From positions 1-58,343 of the forward strand of contig JAGLXL010000007.1 in NCBI GenBank assembly GCA_023132895.1: 58,343 nt of DNA. The letters run 5' to 3'. Both the position numbers and the translations under genes were made by a program. The notes below the pieces were generated by a model. The model was given only the letters and a program-made list of their open reading frames with translations, was not told the DNA's origin and did not search any database. The stretch is from Nanobdellota archaeon (GTDB lineage: Archaea; Nanobdellota; Nanobdellia; Woesearchaeales; JAGLXL01). Positions 8,712 to 16,320 of the stretch are shown here, one piece after another (the first letter of the stretch is position 1; every line of letters starts with the position of its first letter).

Positions 8712-9089
8712 ATGTCAAAAAAATATAAAATAACTGAAGAGGCTGTTAGAAAAGCCATCGAAACGTATAGAGATCGTCCTCTCGTTACTATGGAAGAATT
8801 TCAAAATTGGCATGATGCCAGTTTTTTAGAAAAAATCTGCCTTACTCTTAAGGATAAAAATCCTATTCTGAAACTTGGACCAAATATTGGTTTTAACCAA
8901 ATGGCTATAGATTATAAAGAGGAAAGATTGGGAATACCTTCACGTAGAGCACCAGACAAAGATTGGGTGGCTTATTGGAAAAGACACTATAACGACTATG
9001 ACAATGGTCAAAGATTGGAAAGCGAATTTTGGGAGATGGAGATGGCGTTAGAAGATGAAATTCTAGGTTATAGAATTCCTAGAGAATAA
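8712..9089 (+). CDS. Orphan soluble protein, third gene of operon
   Basis: A 125-residue acidic protein with many Trp and Tyr residues (WHDAS, WVAYWKRHYNDYDN). It does not match a family I know. GGAGG at 8698-8702 provides the ribosome binding site, inside the end of the preceding gene. The operon ends here. The following spacer 9090-9283 holds the promoter for the next gene (TATATAAG at 9236-9243). Confidence 0.6.
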   Translation: MSKKYKITEEAVRKAIETYRDRPLVTMEEFQNWHDASFLEKICLTLKDKNPILKLGPNIGFNQMAIDYKEERLGIPSRRAPDKDWVAYWKRHYNDYDNGQRLESEFWEMEMALEDEILGYRIPRE

Positions 9090-9283
9090 ATTAAGAAAGC
9101 GGACTCTTTATGTTTTGCTTGATTGCCGGCTTTTCTTTTTTGATTATTCTTTGGATTATTAGCGCAAATGTTCTAAAGAACAAACTTTACTTAGTATCAT
9201 TTCCAGAGCTTTTTATTACCATCTTTTACACAAAATATATAAGTGGAGAGTAATTTTTTGGATTTATAAGGAGGTCGATTTAA

Positions 9284-9721
9284 ATGGCTATAATTGGAGT
9301 TAATATTACCAAAATTGATGCTGAAAGAAAAGACCCGCAAGGTGGTAAAATCAGCATAAATAATAATATTTCAATCACTAATGTTGAAGAAAAGGATCTT
9401 TCTTTGGGTTCAGCTAAACAAAAAGGTTTGAAATTCATCTTTTTGTTTAAATGTGATTATGTACCAGATGTCGGAAGGATTAATTTAGAAGGCAATGTCA
9501 TGTTTTTGGCGCCGGCTGAGAAAGTAAAAGACGTTTTGGAAAGCTGGAAAAAGAACAAAAATGTGCCAGCTGAGATGATGGAGCCGATCTTAAACGCAGC
9601 TTTGAACAAGTGCAATATTGAGGCTATTAAATTAAGCCAAGATATTAATCTGCCAACACCAGTGCCAATGCCTAGGCTGCAGAGAAGTGGAGCTACAGCA
9701 CCAAAGAAAAAGGCTAAATAA
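9284..9721 (+). CDS. Conserved archaeal protein, possible SecB-like fold
   Basis: A 145-residue protein with alternating beta strands (residues 1-75), an amphipathic helix (80-115) and a proline-rich end (INLPTPVPMPRL) followed by a basic tail. Strand order, one long helix and the Pro-rich tail recall SecB-like chaperones, but similarity is weak and this is inference. The start is well set by AAGGAGGT ten bases upstream and a TATA box at 9236. It stands directly before cdc48, with its own promoter. Confidence 0.6.
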   Translation: MAIIGVNITKIDAERKDPQGGKISINNNISITNVEEKDLSLGSAKQKGLKFIFLFKCDYVPDVGRINLEGNVMFLAPAEKVKDVLESWKKNKNVPAEMMEPILNAALNKCNIEAIKLSQDINLPTPVPMPRLQRSGATAPKKKAK

Positions 9722-9787
9722 TTTTATTTTTTTGAGTTAAATTTTCGTAAATTATTTAAATGAGTTCTATCAAAAATTTAGTATAAA

Positions 9788-12064
9788 ATGAGTAAGGAAT
9801 TAAGACTAAAGGTGGCAGAAGCTGTTCAGGATGATGTAAATAAAGGCATAGCCAGAATAGACTCTGGCTTTATGAAAGAGCTAGAGATTAATCCAGGTGA
9901 TATTGTTGAGATTGAAGGGGCTCGGAAGACTGTAGAAATTGCAGACAGAGCTTATCCTGGAGATATTGGTTTGAATATTATTAGAATGGATGGTGATACC
10001 AGGCGTAATTCTAAAACTTCAATTGGTGAGATTGTTTCTGTTAGAAAAGTAGAGGTTAAAGAAGCTAAAAAAGTTGTAATTGCACCGTCTCGGAAGGGGA
10101 TTACGGTCCGGGCTTCGCCGCAAGTGTTTAAACAAGGTTTACTGGGCAGAGCTTTGGTGAAAGGAGATTTGGTTTCTTTAGGCGGAACAAAAAGAAGAAG
10201 GACTACTTTTAGCGGCGGTCCATTTGAAGAAATGTTTTCTATGCTAGATGAAGGTTTTGGAGGTTTTGGCTTTGGAGATTTGAAATTTATGGTGGTAAAT
10301 ACAACTCCAGCTAAGGATGCAGTAATAATTACTGAAGAAACTGAAATTGAATTTAATCCACAGGCTGTTGATTTGAAAGAAGAGCCGGTGATAGAAGTTA
10401 ATTATGAAGATATTGGTGGTTTAGGTGAGGAGATTAAAAAAGTTCGGGAAATGGTGGAGCTGCCATTGAAACATCCTGAGATTTTTGAAAGATTAGGTAT
10501 TGAAGCTCCTAAAGGAGTTTTATTACATGGCCCGCCTGGAACTGGTAAGACTTTACTGGCCAAGGCTGTGGCTAGCGAGACTAATTCAAATTTTTATTTA
10601 ATCAATGGTCCGGAGATTATGTCAAAATTTTATGGTCAAAGTGAAGAGAACTTGCGTAAGAAGTTTGAAGAGGCTGAGAAAAATGCGCCGGCAATTATTT
10701 TTATTGATGAAATTGATGCAATTGCAACTAAACGTGAAGAGACCAGAGGAGATGTTGAGAGAAGAGTTGTGGCTCAGCTGCTTGGTTTGATGGACGGTTT
10801 GAAATCTAGGGGGAAAGTTGTGGTGATTGCAGCAACTAACATACCTAATTTACTTGATCCTGCTTTGCGTCGTCCAGGTCGGTTTGACAGAGAGATTGAG
10901 ATTGGTGTGCCTAGTCGTCAGGGCAGGTTGGATGTTTTGAAGATCCATACCAGAAATATGCCCATGGACAAAGATGTTAAATTAAAAGAATTGGCAGATA
11001 TTACTCATGGTTTTGTGGGTGCTGATCTTTCGTCTTTGGCAAAAGAAGCGGCGATGGTGGTATTGAGAAGAATTTTACCTGATTTAAAAATGGATGAGGA
11101 AAATCCAATTCCAAAAGAAGTTTTGGAAAAATTAAGAGTGACTCAAAAAGATTTTAGAGAAGCTTTGAAAGTTGTTCGTCCTTCAGCCATGAGAGAGGTT
11201 TTTGTTGAGGTGCCAGATGTAACTTGGGAAGATATTGGTGGTTTGGATAATGTTAAGAAAGAGCTGGAGGAAGCGATTGAATGGCCTTTGAAAAATCCAA
11301 AGGTGTTTGAACAGATGGGGATTAGACCACCTCGAGGGGTGTTATTATATGGCGCACCTGGAACAGGCAAGACATTAATTGCTAAGGCAGTGGCAAAAGA
11401 ATCTGAAAGTAATTTTATTTTAGTCAATGGCCCTTCTTTGTTATCTAAATGGGTTGGTGAAAGTGAGAAAGCGGTTAGAGAAGTGTTTAGAAAGGCACGG
11501 CAAACTGCTCCGACAATCATATTTTTTGATGAAATTGATTCGTTAGCTCCCCGAAGACATGGAGAAAGCCATGATTCTGGTGCTACTGAAAGGGTGGTCA
11601 ATCAGTTATTGACTGAAATGGATGGTTTAGAAGGTCTAAGTGATGTGGTGGTTATAGCAGCTACTAACAGACCTGATTTAATGGATCCTGCTCTGTTGAG
11701 ACCGGGAAGATTTGACAGAATTATTTTGACTCCGGTTCCTGATTTGAAAACCAGAGAGAAGATTTTTTCTGTTCATACCAAAAATATGCCTTTGGATAAG
11801 GATGTCAAGATTAAGGATTTGGCTAAGAAAACTGAAATGTATGTGGGAGCTGATATTGAAGCTGTCTGTCGGGAAGCAGCGATGTTTGCTTTGCGAGAAG
11901 ATATGAAAAGTAAAAAGGTTTTGATGAAGCATTTTGAAAAGGCTTTGGAGAAAGTCAAGGCCTCGGTAACTGAGGAAATTGAAGACACATATGAAGAGAT
12001 TAAAGACACTTTGAAGAGAGCTAAAGCAAAAGAGATGAAGGAAAAGATTGATTATTTTGGATGA
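9788..12064 (+). CDS. cdc48: Cdc48/VCP-type double AAA+ ATPase
   Basis: A 758-residue unfoldase. Residues 1-185 form the N domain (double-psi barrel plus a second lobe with a Gly/Phe-rich loop, [11 protein letters not shown]). D1 has Walker A GPPGTGKT (248-255) and Walker [11 protein letters not shown]2 has Walker A GAPGTGKT (522-529) and Walker [10 protein letters not shown]. Arginine-finger segments [11 protein letters not shown] and [11 protein letters not shown] are present in both. It pulls proteins apart for degradation or remodelling. The sequence ends in Tyr-Phe-Gly, close to but not a strict HbYX proteasome-docking tail. The stop overlaps the next gene (ATGATG), linking it to a swivelling-domain protein. 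Confidence 0.97.
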   Translation: MSKELRLKVAEAVQDDVNKGIARIDSGFMKELEINPGDIVEIEGARKTVEIADRAYPGDIGLNIIRMDGDTRRNSKTSIGEIVSVRKVEVKEAKKVVIAPSRKGITVRASPQVFKQGLLGRALVKGDLVSLGGTKRRRTTFSGGPFEEMFSMLDEGFGGFGFGDLKFMVVNTTPAKDAVIITEETEIEFNPQAVDLKEEPVIEVNYEDIGGLGEEIKKVREMVELPLKHPEIFERLGIEAPKGVLLHGPPGTGKTLLAKAVASETNSNFYLINGPEIMSKFYGQSEENLRKKFEEAEKNAPAIIFIDEIDAIATKREETRGDVERRVVAQLLGLMDGLKSRGKVVVIAATNIPNLLDPALRRPGRFDREIEIGVPSRQGRLDVLKIHTRNMPMDKDVKLKELADITHGFVGADLSSLAKEAAMVVLRRILPDLKMDEENPIPKEVLEKLRVTQKDFREALKVVRPSAMREVFVEVPDVTWEDIGGLDNVKKELEEAIEWPLKNPKVFEQMGIRPPRGVLLYGAPGTGKTLIAKAVAKESESNFILVNGPSLLSKWVGESEKAVREVFRKARQTAPTIIFFDEIDSLAPRRHGESHDSGATERVVNQLLTEMDGLEGLSDVVVIAATNRPDLMDPALLRPGRFDRIILTPVPDLKTREKIFSVHTKNMPLDKDVKIKDLAKKTEMYVGADIEAVCREAAMFALREDMKSKKVLMKHFEKALEKVKASVTEEIEDTYEEIKDTLKRAKAKEMKEKIDYFG

Positions 12065-13086
12065 TGAAATGGTCGCACGAACTAACAAGGGAACTACTTT
12101 TCCACACAATTGAAAATTGGAGATATGCTTATTTTGAAGGCTGGTTTAAATTTCTTGGTTTTGGTTTAAAGGAGACAATTTATTATTCTAAAAAAAATAT
12201 AGTTCAAATTTATAGAGTCAACGAAGAAGTTTCTGAATTTATTAAACAATTAACCAAATTCTGTTTGGAAAAACCAGACGTGATGATGGGGTATTATAAT
12301 GAACTTGAAAAATTAGATAAAAAACTTAAAGAATTGGGTGGAAGAGAAATAAAAACAAAATCTGAATTGAGATCATTAATTCAGGAAGTTGATGAGATGA
12401 TGAATTATTATGGCGCTATGTATTTGATTAAGGTTTACAGCAATCGTGCCTTAACTAATGAAGTTAAGGAGAAGAGACCAGAGCTTGTTAAAAAAGCAGA
12501 AGAACTTTTGGGCAAAGCAGATTGGTTTGATTTTTCTCGGAAATTAAGGGAAAGGGTTGTTTTTATTCTTGACTTGCCTGAGAAGATTGTTAAGATGTTG
12601 ACATTGAAAGAAATAATAAAATATATTGACAGTAATGTTGTTGATTTTAAGTTAGCAGAAGAAAGATATAATGGATTTTTTTGGAATTTGGCAACAGATG
12701 AATGGTTTTATGGAGAAGAAGCAGATAAACAATTTGAAAAATTAGAGATTAAGAAAGAATCTGCTCAAGATGTGATTAAAGGGGCTGTGGCAAGTAAAGG
12801 AAAGGTGACTGGTGAAGTTGTTATTGTTTTAGGTTCAGAAGATTTTAATAAAATAAAAGAAGGGTGTATTTTGGTAGCTAATATGACGACTCCTTGGTAT
12901 ACTCCATACATGTCAAAAGTAAAGGCAATTGTAACTGATGAAGGTGGTATTGGAACACATGCAGCAATAATTAGCAGGGAATTTGGAATTCCATGTATAA
13001 TAGGGACTAAAGTAGCTACTCAAGTTTTAAAAGATGGTGATTTGGTTGAAGTTGATGCTGAGAAAGGTGTGGTAAGGAAGCTTTAA
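12061..13086 (+). CDS. Free-standing PEP-utilising (phosphohistidine) swivelling-domain protein
   Basis: A 341-residue protein. About 250 N-terminal residues are helical and unrecognised. Residues 255-341 form the mobile domain of PEP synthase/PPDK enzymes, with the phosphorylatable His at position 300 in [20 protein letters not shown]. No ATP-grasp domain or PEP-binding TIM barrel is present, so it cannot be a complete PEP synthase. It overlaps cdc48 by four bases, an unusual partner. A longer paralogue lies at 16310-17686 and a remnant at 14213. It may be a phosphocarrier or a dikinase-derived regulator; the role is unknown. Confidence 0.75.
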   Translation: MMKWSHELTRELLFHTIENWRYAYFEGWFKFLGFGLKETIYYSKKNIVQIYRVNEEVSEFIKQLTKFCLEKPDVMMGYYNELEKLDKKLKELGGREIKTKSELRSLIQEVDEMMNYYGAMYLIKVYSNRALTNEVKEKRPELVKKAEELLGKADWFDFSRKLRERVVFILDLPEKIVKMLTLKEIIKYIDSNVVDFKLAEERYNGFFWNLATDEWFYGEEADKQFEKLEIKKESAQDVIKGAVASKGKVTGEVVIVLGSEDFNKIKEGCILVANMTTPWYTPYMSKVKAIVTDEGGIGTHAAIISREFGIPCIIGTKVATQVLKDGDLVEVDAEKGVVRKL

Positions 13087-13397
13087 CTTAACTCAAAATC
13101 AACTAAAGCTTTTTCGATTTCTTTGTCCATGATTTCGAATTTTTTATTATCTAAGAATTCTTTTTCTGTTAGTTCTTTCTTGAGTTTTTTTGTTAGTTGT
13201 TCTTTGATTTTGGTTTTGTCGTAGCGGTTCCAATGTTGTTTTAAGAGGACTTTTTCTGCTTCTTTGAAGATGTTTTCTGCGTCTTTGGCATATTTGCCAG
13301 CATAAAATTCATCGGGATTGACTAAAGAGCCAATTCTGTGCCTTAAAGCTTTGGTCATTAAGTTGACTAGTTGGTTTAAATCGTCTTTCCTACCCAT
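13083..13397 (-). CDS. Small helical partner of nucleotidyltransferase gene
   Basis: A 104-residue, highly charged, helical protein (for example NPDEFYAGKYAKDAENIFKE). It overlaps the upstream nucleotidyltransferase gene by eight bases, so the two are produced together. I see no HEPN RNase motif (Rx4-6H) in the right helical setting, so a classic MNT-HEPN toxin pair is not supported. The end overlaps by four bases the end of the convergent swivelling-domain gene. Confidence 0.6.
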   Translation of the reverse strand: MGRKDDLNQLVNLMTKALRHRIGSLVNPDEFYAGKYAKDAENIFKEAEKVLLKQHWNRYDKTKIKEQLTKKLKKELTEKEFLDNKKFEIMDKEIEKALVDFELS

Positions 13398-14172
13398 TTT
13401 GGATTAGTTTTCTTATCTGATTTAATTTTATTTTGATTATTCTTCTTAGATCTTCGATTGTTTTTTCTTCTATTTCTTGATTGTTTTTCATTCTTTGATA
13501 TAAACGCTGGCCAATCAAATTTTCTAAGTTTTTATTGATTTTGTCTATGTCTGAATCTTTATTTTCTAAGAATCTTTCAATGGTGATTAATCTTCTTAAA
13601 TTGTCAAAAAAGACCCGGCTGTTCAAGGTTATTTCCAGTAAATCTTCTGGCATCATCAAGAGGAAATTAAGGTGTTTTTTGTCGATGATTTTTTTGCATC
13701 CGAGATTAGTTTTTTTATTGCTGAGGTATTGATTAAACATAGATCGAGTTAAAGGGCAGGCTTTGAGCAAGTGTTCGAATCTTTCTTGAGGAATGAAAAG
13801 GAGATGGAGATTGAGATTGATTTTTTCTATTAGTTGGTGATACAAAGCTTGTTCTGATTTTTGGTCCTTTTTTTGAGTAATGATGACTATGTCTATGTCA
13901 TGGTAGTTTATTTTTTGAGTTAAAAAAGATCCGACAATAAAGACTGAGGATAGATTAAATTTACTGAGAAAAGAAAATATTTTTTGAGTTATTTCTTCTT
14001 TAAAATTTGAAAGTGTTTTGATGTTGGAGTAAAATAATTGGGTGTGTTTTTTTATGAGTTTAACTTCTACTTCATCGCCGACTTCGATAAGACATTCCAT
14101 ATTTTTAGGGATGTAAATCTGATTAAATCGACTGCCCTTGGAGACTTTTTTTTTGAAGATTAACTTTTGCAT
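13390..14172 (-). CDS. AbrB-like domain fused to minimal nucleotidyltransferase
   Basis: From ATG at 14172 this is 260 residues. The first 45 form an AbrB/SpoVT-like swapped hairpin (KVSKGSRFNQIYIPKNMECL, then EVGDEVEVKLI). Next comes an MNT-type nucleotidyltransferase core, VGSF followed by DIDIVIIT, giving GS and DxD catalytic residues. The C-terminal half is helical. An upstream extension to 14274 would run through the TATA box (14192-14203), so the shorter start is preferred and the mRNA is likely leaderless. Two palindromes between TATA and ATG suggest autoregulation by the AbrB-like part. Candidate toxin-antitoxin or RNA-modifying cassette. Confidence 0.7.
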   Translation of the reverse strand: MQKLIFKKKVSKGSRFNQIYIPKNMECLIEVGDEVEVKLIKKHTQLFYSNIKTLSNFKEEITQKIFSFLSKFNLSSVFIVGSFLTQKINYHDIDIVIITQKKDQKSEQALYHQLIEKINLNLHLLFIPQERFEHLLKACPLTRSMFNQYLSNKKTNLGCKKIIDKKHLNFLLMMPEDLLEITLNSRVFFDNLRRLITIERFLENKDSDIDKINKNLENLIGQRLYQRMKNNQEIEEKTIEDLRRIIKIKLNQIRKLIQNG

Positions 14173-14203
14173 ATACGTATAAAGTACGTACTTATTTAAA
14201 TAG
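14173..14203 (-). promoter_or_regulatory. TATA box and TACGTA palindromes before the nucleotidyltransferase gene
   Basis: On the minus strand CTATTTAAATAA (14203-14192) is the TATA box. Between it and the ATG lie AAGTACGTACTT (14182-14193, perfect 12-base palindrome) and ATACGTAT (14173-14180). Both contain TACGTA. They fill the initiation region, the expected place for a repressor. Confidence 0.55.
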
Positions 14204-14212
14204 TTTTCGGTT

Positions 14213-14266
14213 CTAGGTAATTTAGTTGAAGTTGATGGTGAAAAAAAAGGGGTGATTAAGAAAGTT
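14213..14266 (+). pseudogene. Remnant of a third swivelling-domain gene (C-terminal end)
   Basis: The plus strand reads LGNLVEVDGEKKGVIKKV, matching the last residues of the two intact swivelling-domain proteins ([17 protein letters not shown] and DGDMIEVDANKGIVRKI). Nothing longer is open upstream. It overlaps the 3' end of the TrmB gene on the other strand. I read it as the end of a lost paralogue, probably broken when the nucleotidyltransferase cassette arrived. Confidence 0.55.
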
Positions 14267-14981
14267 TCTGCCAAAGGGAATTAAAATAAGCTCTGTGTTT
14301 TTCTGCGAGTTGTTTTGAATGGATGAGAAAAGCAACTGGTTTTTGACCCCAAGTAATTAAAGCTATTTTATTATTGCAAATAGCCATATTAGGCAGGAGA
14401 ACATCTGAAGTAAATTTGACTTCCATATAGCCTTTTTTGATTCTGTCTGTGTAAAGGTCCCTTAGTTTACTAGGGGCGATTCCTTTAACAATTAGTTTTT
14501 TAGCTTTTCTTTTGGGATCTAATTTTCTATAGAAATCTTGAACTTCTTTATTTCTGGTTTCAGCGTCAAAAGAGAAAAAAAGAAATTCATCGCCAGGTTT
14601 GGTTTCTTTGATAAGTTCTAGTAATGAATTCATGATGCCTTTGGTGCTTTCATATACTTCTGCTTCATTAACTTCTTTGGCTAGTTTTTGTTTAAGAAGT
14701 AATTGAGGCATTATTTTTTCAAAGTTCTTTTTTTTCTCTTCAATGAAGTCAAAGAAATGACTAGGATCAGTAGCCTTATAATGCTTAATTTTGCCTTTTT
14801 TAATATAGCTAATAAGACCTTTATCAATGAGTTTGTGGAGATTGTTGTGGACTACTGAGCTTTGTAAATCTGATTTTTCAATAATAGGGCCAACTTTAGT
14901 GGAGCCTAATTCTAAGAGAGTGAGATATACTTTGATTTCAGCATTGGTAAGGCCAATGTCTTCGAAAGGTTTGACGTCCAT
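14256..14981 (-). CDS. TrmB-family transcriptional regulator
   Basis: A 241-residue protein with the winged helix at 1-75 (recognition helix LQSSVVHNNLHKLIDKG), coiled linker, and effector-like domain. It is closely related to the protein at 50382-51125, whose recognition helix is LQNSVVYNALNQLIEQG. It is divergent from a histidine phosphatase operon; a perfect dyad at 15010-15031 lies between the two TATA boxes. It very likely controls itself and that operon. The ligand is unknown. Confidence 0.85.
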   Translation of the reverse strand: MDVKPFEDIGLTNAEIKVYLTLLELGSTKVGPIIEKSDLQSSVVHNNLHKLIDKGLISYIKKGKIKHYKATDPSHFFDFIEEKKKNFEKIMPQLLLKQKLAKEVNEAEVYESTKGIMNSLLELIKETKPGDEFLFFSFDAETRNKEVQDFYRKLDPKRKAKKLIVKGIAPSKLRDLYTDRIKKGYMEVKFTSDVLLPNMAICNNKIALITWGQKPVAFLIHSKQLAEKHRAYFNSLWQKLS

Positions 14982-15009
14982 CTTAATTATTAAGCAGAGG
15001 TTATATTTA

Positions 15010-15031
15010 AACTCTCCTAAAAAGGAGAGTT
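15010..15031. promoter_or_regulatory. TrmB operator AACTCTCC-N6-GGAGAGTT
   Basis: A perfect 8-bp dyad with spacer TAAAAA. TTTAAATATAA follows directly on the minus side and TTTAAATA (15036-15043) on the plus side, so the dyad is central to two divergent promoters. The arrangement recurs at 51159-51176 with TTCTCC-AAAAAA-GGAGAA. Confidence 0.7.
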
Positions 15032-15088
15032 AATGTTTAAATAGTGTTAAGGAACTCACTGACAAGTAATAATTATGAGGTAATCAAA

Positions 15089-15826
15089 ATGAAAGATATA
15101 ATGACAACACGAATTGAAATATATAGACATCAAGATAGTATTAAAGATGCCCATGGGAATAAAGTTCCCACACCGGAAGGAATTGCTAAATCCTATGCTA
15201 CTGGGTTAAAAGCATTACAAGAATTTTCTAGCGCAGATATGGCAGATTTTCAGGGGTATCATTCTAGCTCTACAGGGACAATAAAAGCTATAAAGGCATA
15301 CTTATTAGGAGTTGGTTTTGGGAAGGCCGCTTATTTAAGCTCAGGAGTATTAGATGAATTTGTTGTTCCGGATGAAATTAGAACTTTGAGAAAAGAATTA
15401 GGAGATAGTAAGTCTTGTGAAGTAAGATTCAACAGACATTTTGGTGCTGTTGATCCGAAAGAAAGTTATGAAGTGCGAGAGTATTATGAAACTCTTAAAA
15501 TATGTTCTGTTGGGGTTGCTAAAATAGTTAGAGATGAAGTGAAAAATGCGGTAGAAAACAGAATCGAAGAAGGAAATGATCTAGTGGTGGTAGCATATGG
15601 TCATGAACCAACTATATCTTTGTCTCTTTTGGAATTAGTTAAACCAAAAGGTAATCCTGCTGAAAGTTTTCTTGAGATAGCAGGAACTGAAGGATGCTTT
15701 TTCCCAGGAGGTGATGGGTATCAGGTTACTGTAAGACAGGACATGAGATCAGGAACAGTTTTAGAAGCACATTTGGAAACTGCAGCAGGGAGTAGAGAAC
15801 TAGATGTTGAAGATTTGGTGAGGTAA
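15089..15826 (+). CDS. Histidine phosphatase superfamily protein (branch 1-like)
   Basis: A 245-residue protein from ATG 15089, which has GAGGT 7-11 bases upstream; a GTG at 15044 overlaps the promoter and is rejected. IEIYRHQDS gives the catalytic Arg-His (H14; RHQ rather than RHG), and VVVAYGHEPT gives the second active-site His. T-P-E-G follows the first motif as in the family. Substrate is unknown. It heads an operon with a 132-residue orphan and a swivelling-domain protein; a phosphatase beside a phosphohistidine protein could be meaningful. Its last codons are duplicated at 16274-16320. Confidence 0.7.
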   Translation: MKDIMTTRIEIYRHQDSIKDAHGNKVPTPEGIAKSYATGLKALQEFSSADMADFQGYHSSSTGTIKAIKAYLLGVGFGKAAYLSSGVLDEFVVPDEIRTLRKELGDSKSCEVRFNRHFGAVDPKESYEVREYYETLKICSVGVAKIVRDEVKNAVENRIEEGNDLVVVAYGHEPTISLSLLELVKPKGNPAESFLEIAGTEGCFFPGGDGYQVTVRQDMRSGTVLEAHLETAAGSRELDVEDLVR

Positions 15827-15840
15827 AAGATGGGATTCAA
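15794..15840. repeat. Direct repeat copy 1 (end of phosphatase gene and start of next gene)
   Basis: These 47 bases match 16274-16320 at about 43 positions. They cover the last codons (ELDVEDLVR), the stop, the GAGGTAAAAG ribosome binding site and the ATG of the next gene. Confidence 0.8.
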
Positions 15841-16228
15841 TATAAAAGTGGAAGGAAGTTCATGGGAGGATGGCACCCCAAAGTGTAGCTTGGATTATAT
15901 ATTGGAAAAACAACTTAGAGGAAATTGTCCAACCGTACATGATACATTATTTTACGAGAGTAACCCACACAAAGTGAGTTACGATAACCTCAAACTTGAA
16001 GTGGTTTTAAGAGAATTAGATGACTTTGTAGGGGGATTTGTACCTAAAGAAGAAACAAATCCTAATTTTGACCCCCTAGTAAAACTTGAGGAATGTGCTC
16101 CTGGTCGCTTTCGTTTTGAAACACCAGAAGATGGGGACGATGAGATATATGCAAAAGAAGTGGCATATTATTTGAAGAAAGTGATTGAATACGCGCTTAA
16201 AGAAAGAAGAAATTTAGAGGTTGACTAA
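15830..16228 (+). CDS. Orphan 132-residue soluble protein between direct repeats
   Basis: An acidic protein with no recognised domain, two Cys in the first half (KCSLDY, GNCPTV) and a helical C-terminus (KEVAYYLKKVIEYALKE). GAGGT lies before the ATG. The gene plus 45 bases of spacer sits between two 47-base direct repeats, so it was either inserted or left between duplicated ends. The phosphatase gene before it and the swivelling-domain gene after it would otherwise be adjacent. Confidence 0.55.
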   Translation: MGFNIKVEGSSWEDGTPKCSLDYILEKQLRGNCPTVHDTLFYESNPHKVSYDNLKLEVVLRELDDFVGGFVPKEETNPNFDPLVKLEECAPGRFRFETPEDGDDEIYAKEVAYYLKKVIEYALKERRNLEVD

Positions 16229-16273
16229 AATAACGGCCCCTATTTTTTCACAATCATGTCTCTCAATCGACTA

Positions 16274-16320
16274 AAAGAACTAGATGTTGAAGATTTGGCG
16301 AGGTAAAAGATGGAAATCAA
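16274..16320. repeat. Direct repeat copy 2 (gene-end remnant before swivelling-domain gene)
   Basis: This copy repeats the end of the phosphatase gene (reading ELDVEDLAR then stop) without the rest of that gene, and provides the ribosome binding site for the gene at 16310. The offset to copy 1 is exactly 480 bases. Confidence 0.8.

Noticed and set aside
9110-9253. 47-codon hydrophobic frame (MFCLIAGFSFLI start) between two operons
   Set aside because: No ribosome binding site, and its end overlaps the TATA box (9236-9243) of the next gene. Hydrophobicity can come from T-rich DNA.
11143-12109. Long open frames antisense to cdc48
   Set aside because: They are mirror frames of a strongly conserved gene, lack ribosome binding sites and give no recognisable protein.
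13083-14172. Standard MNT-HEPN toxin-antitoxin pair
   Set aside because: The small partner lacks the HEPN Rx4-6H motif, and the nucleotidyltransferase is longer and has an AbrB-like domain.
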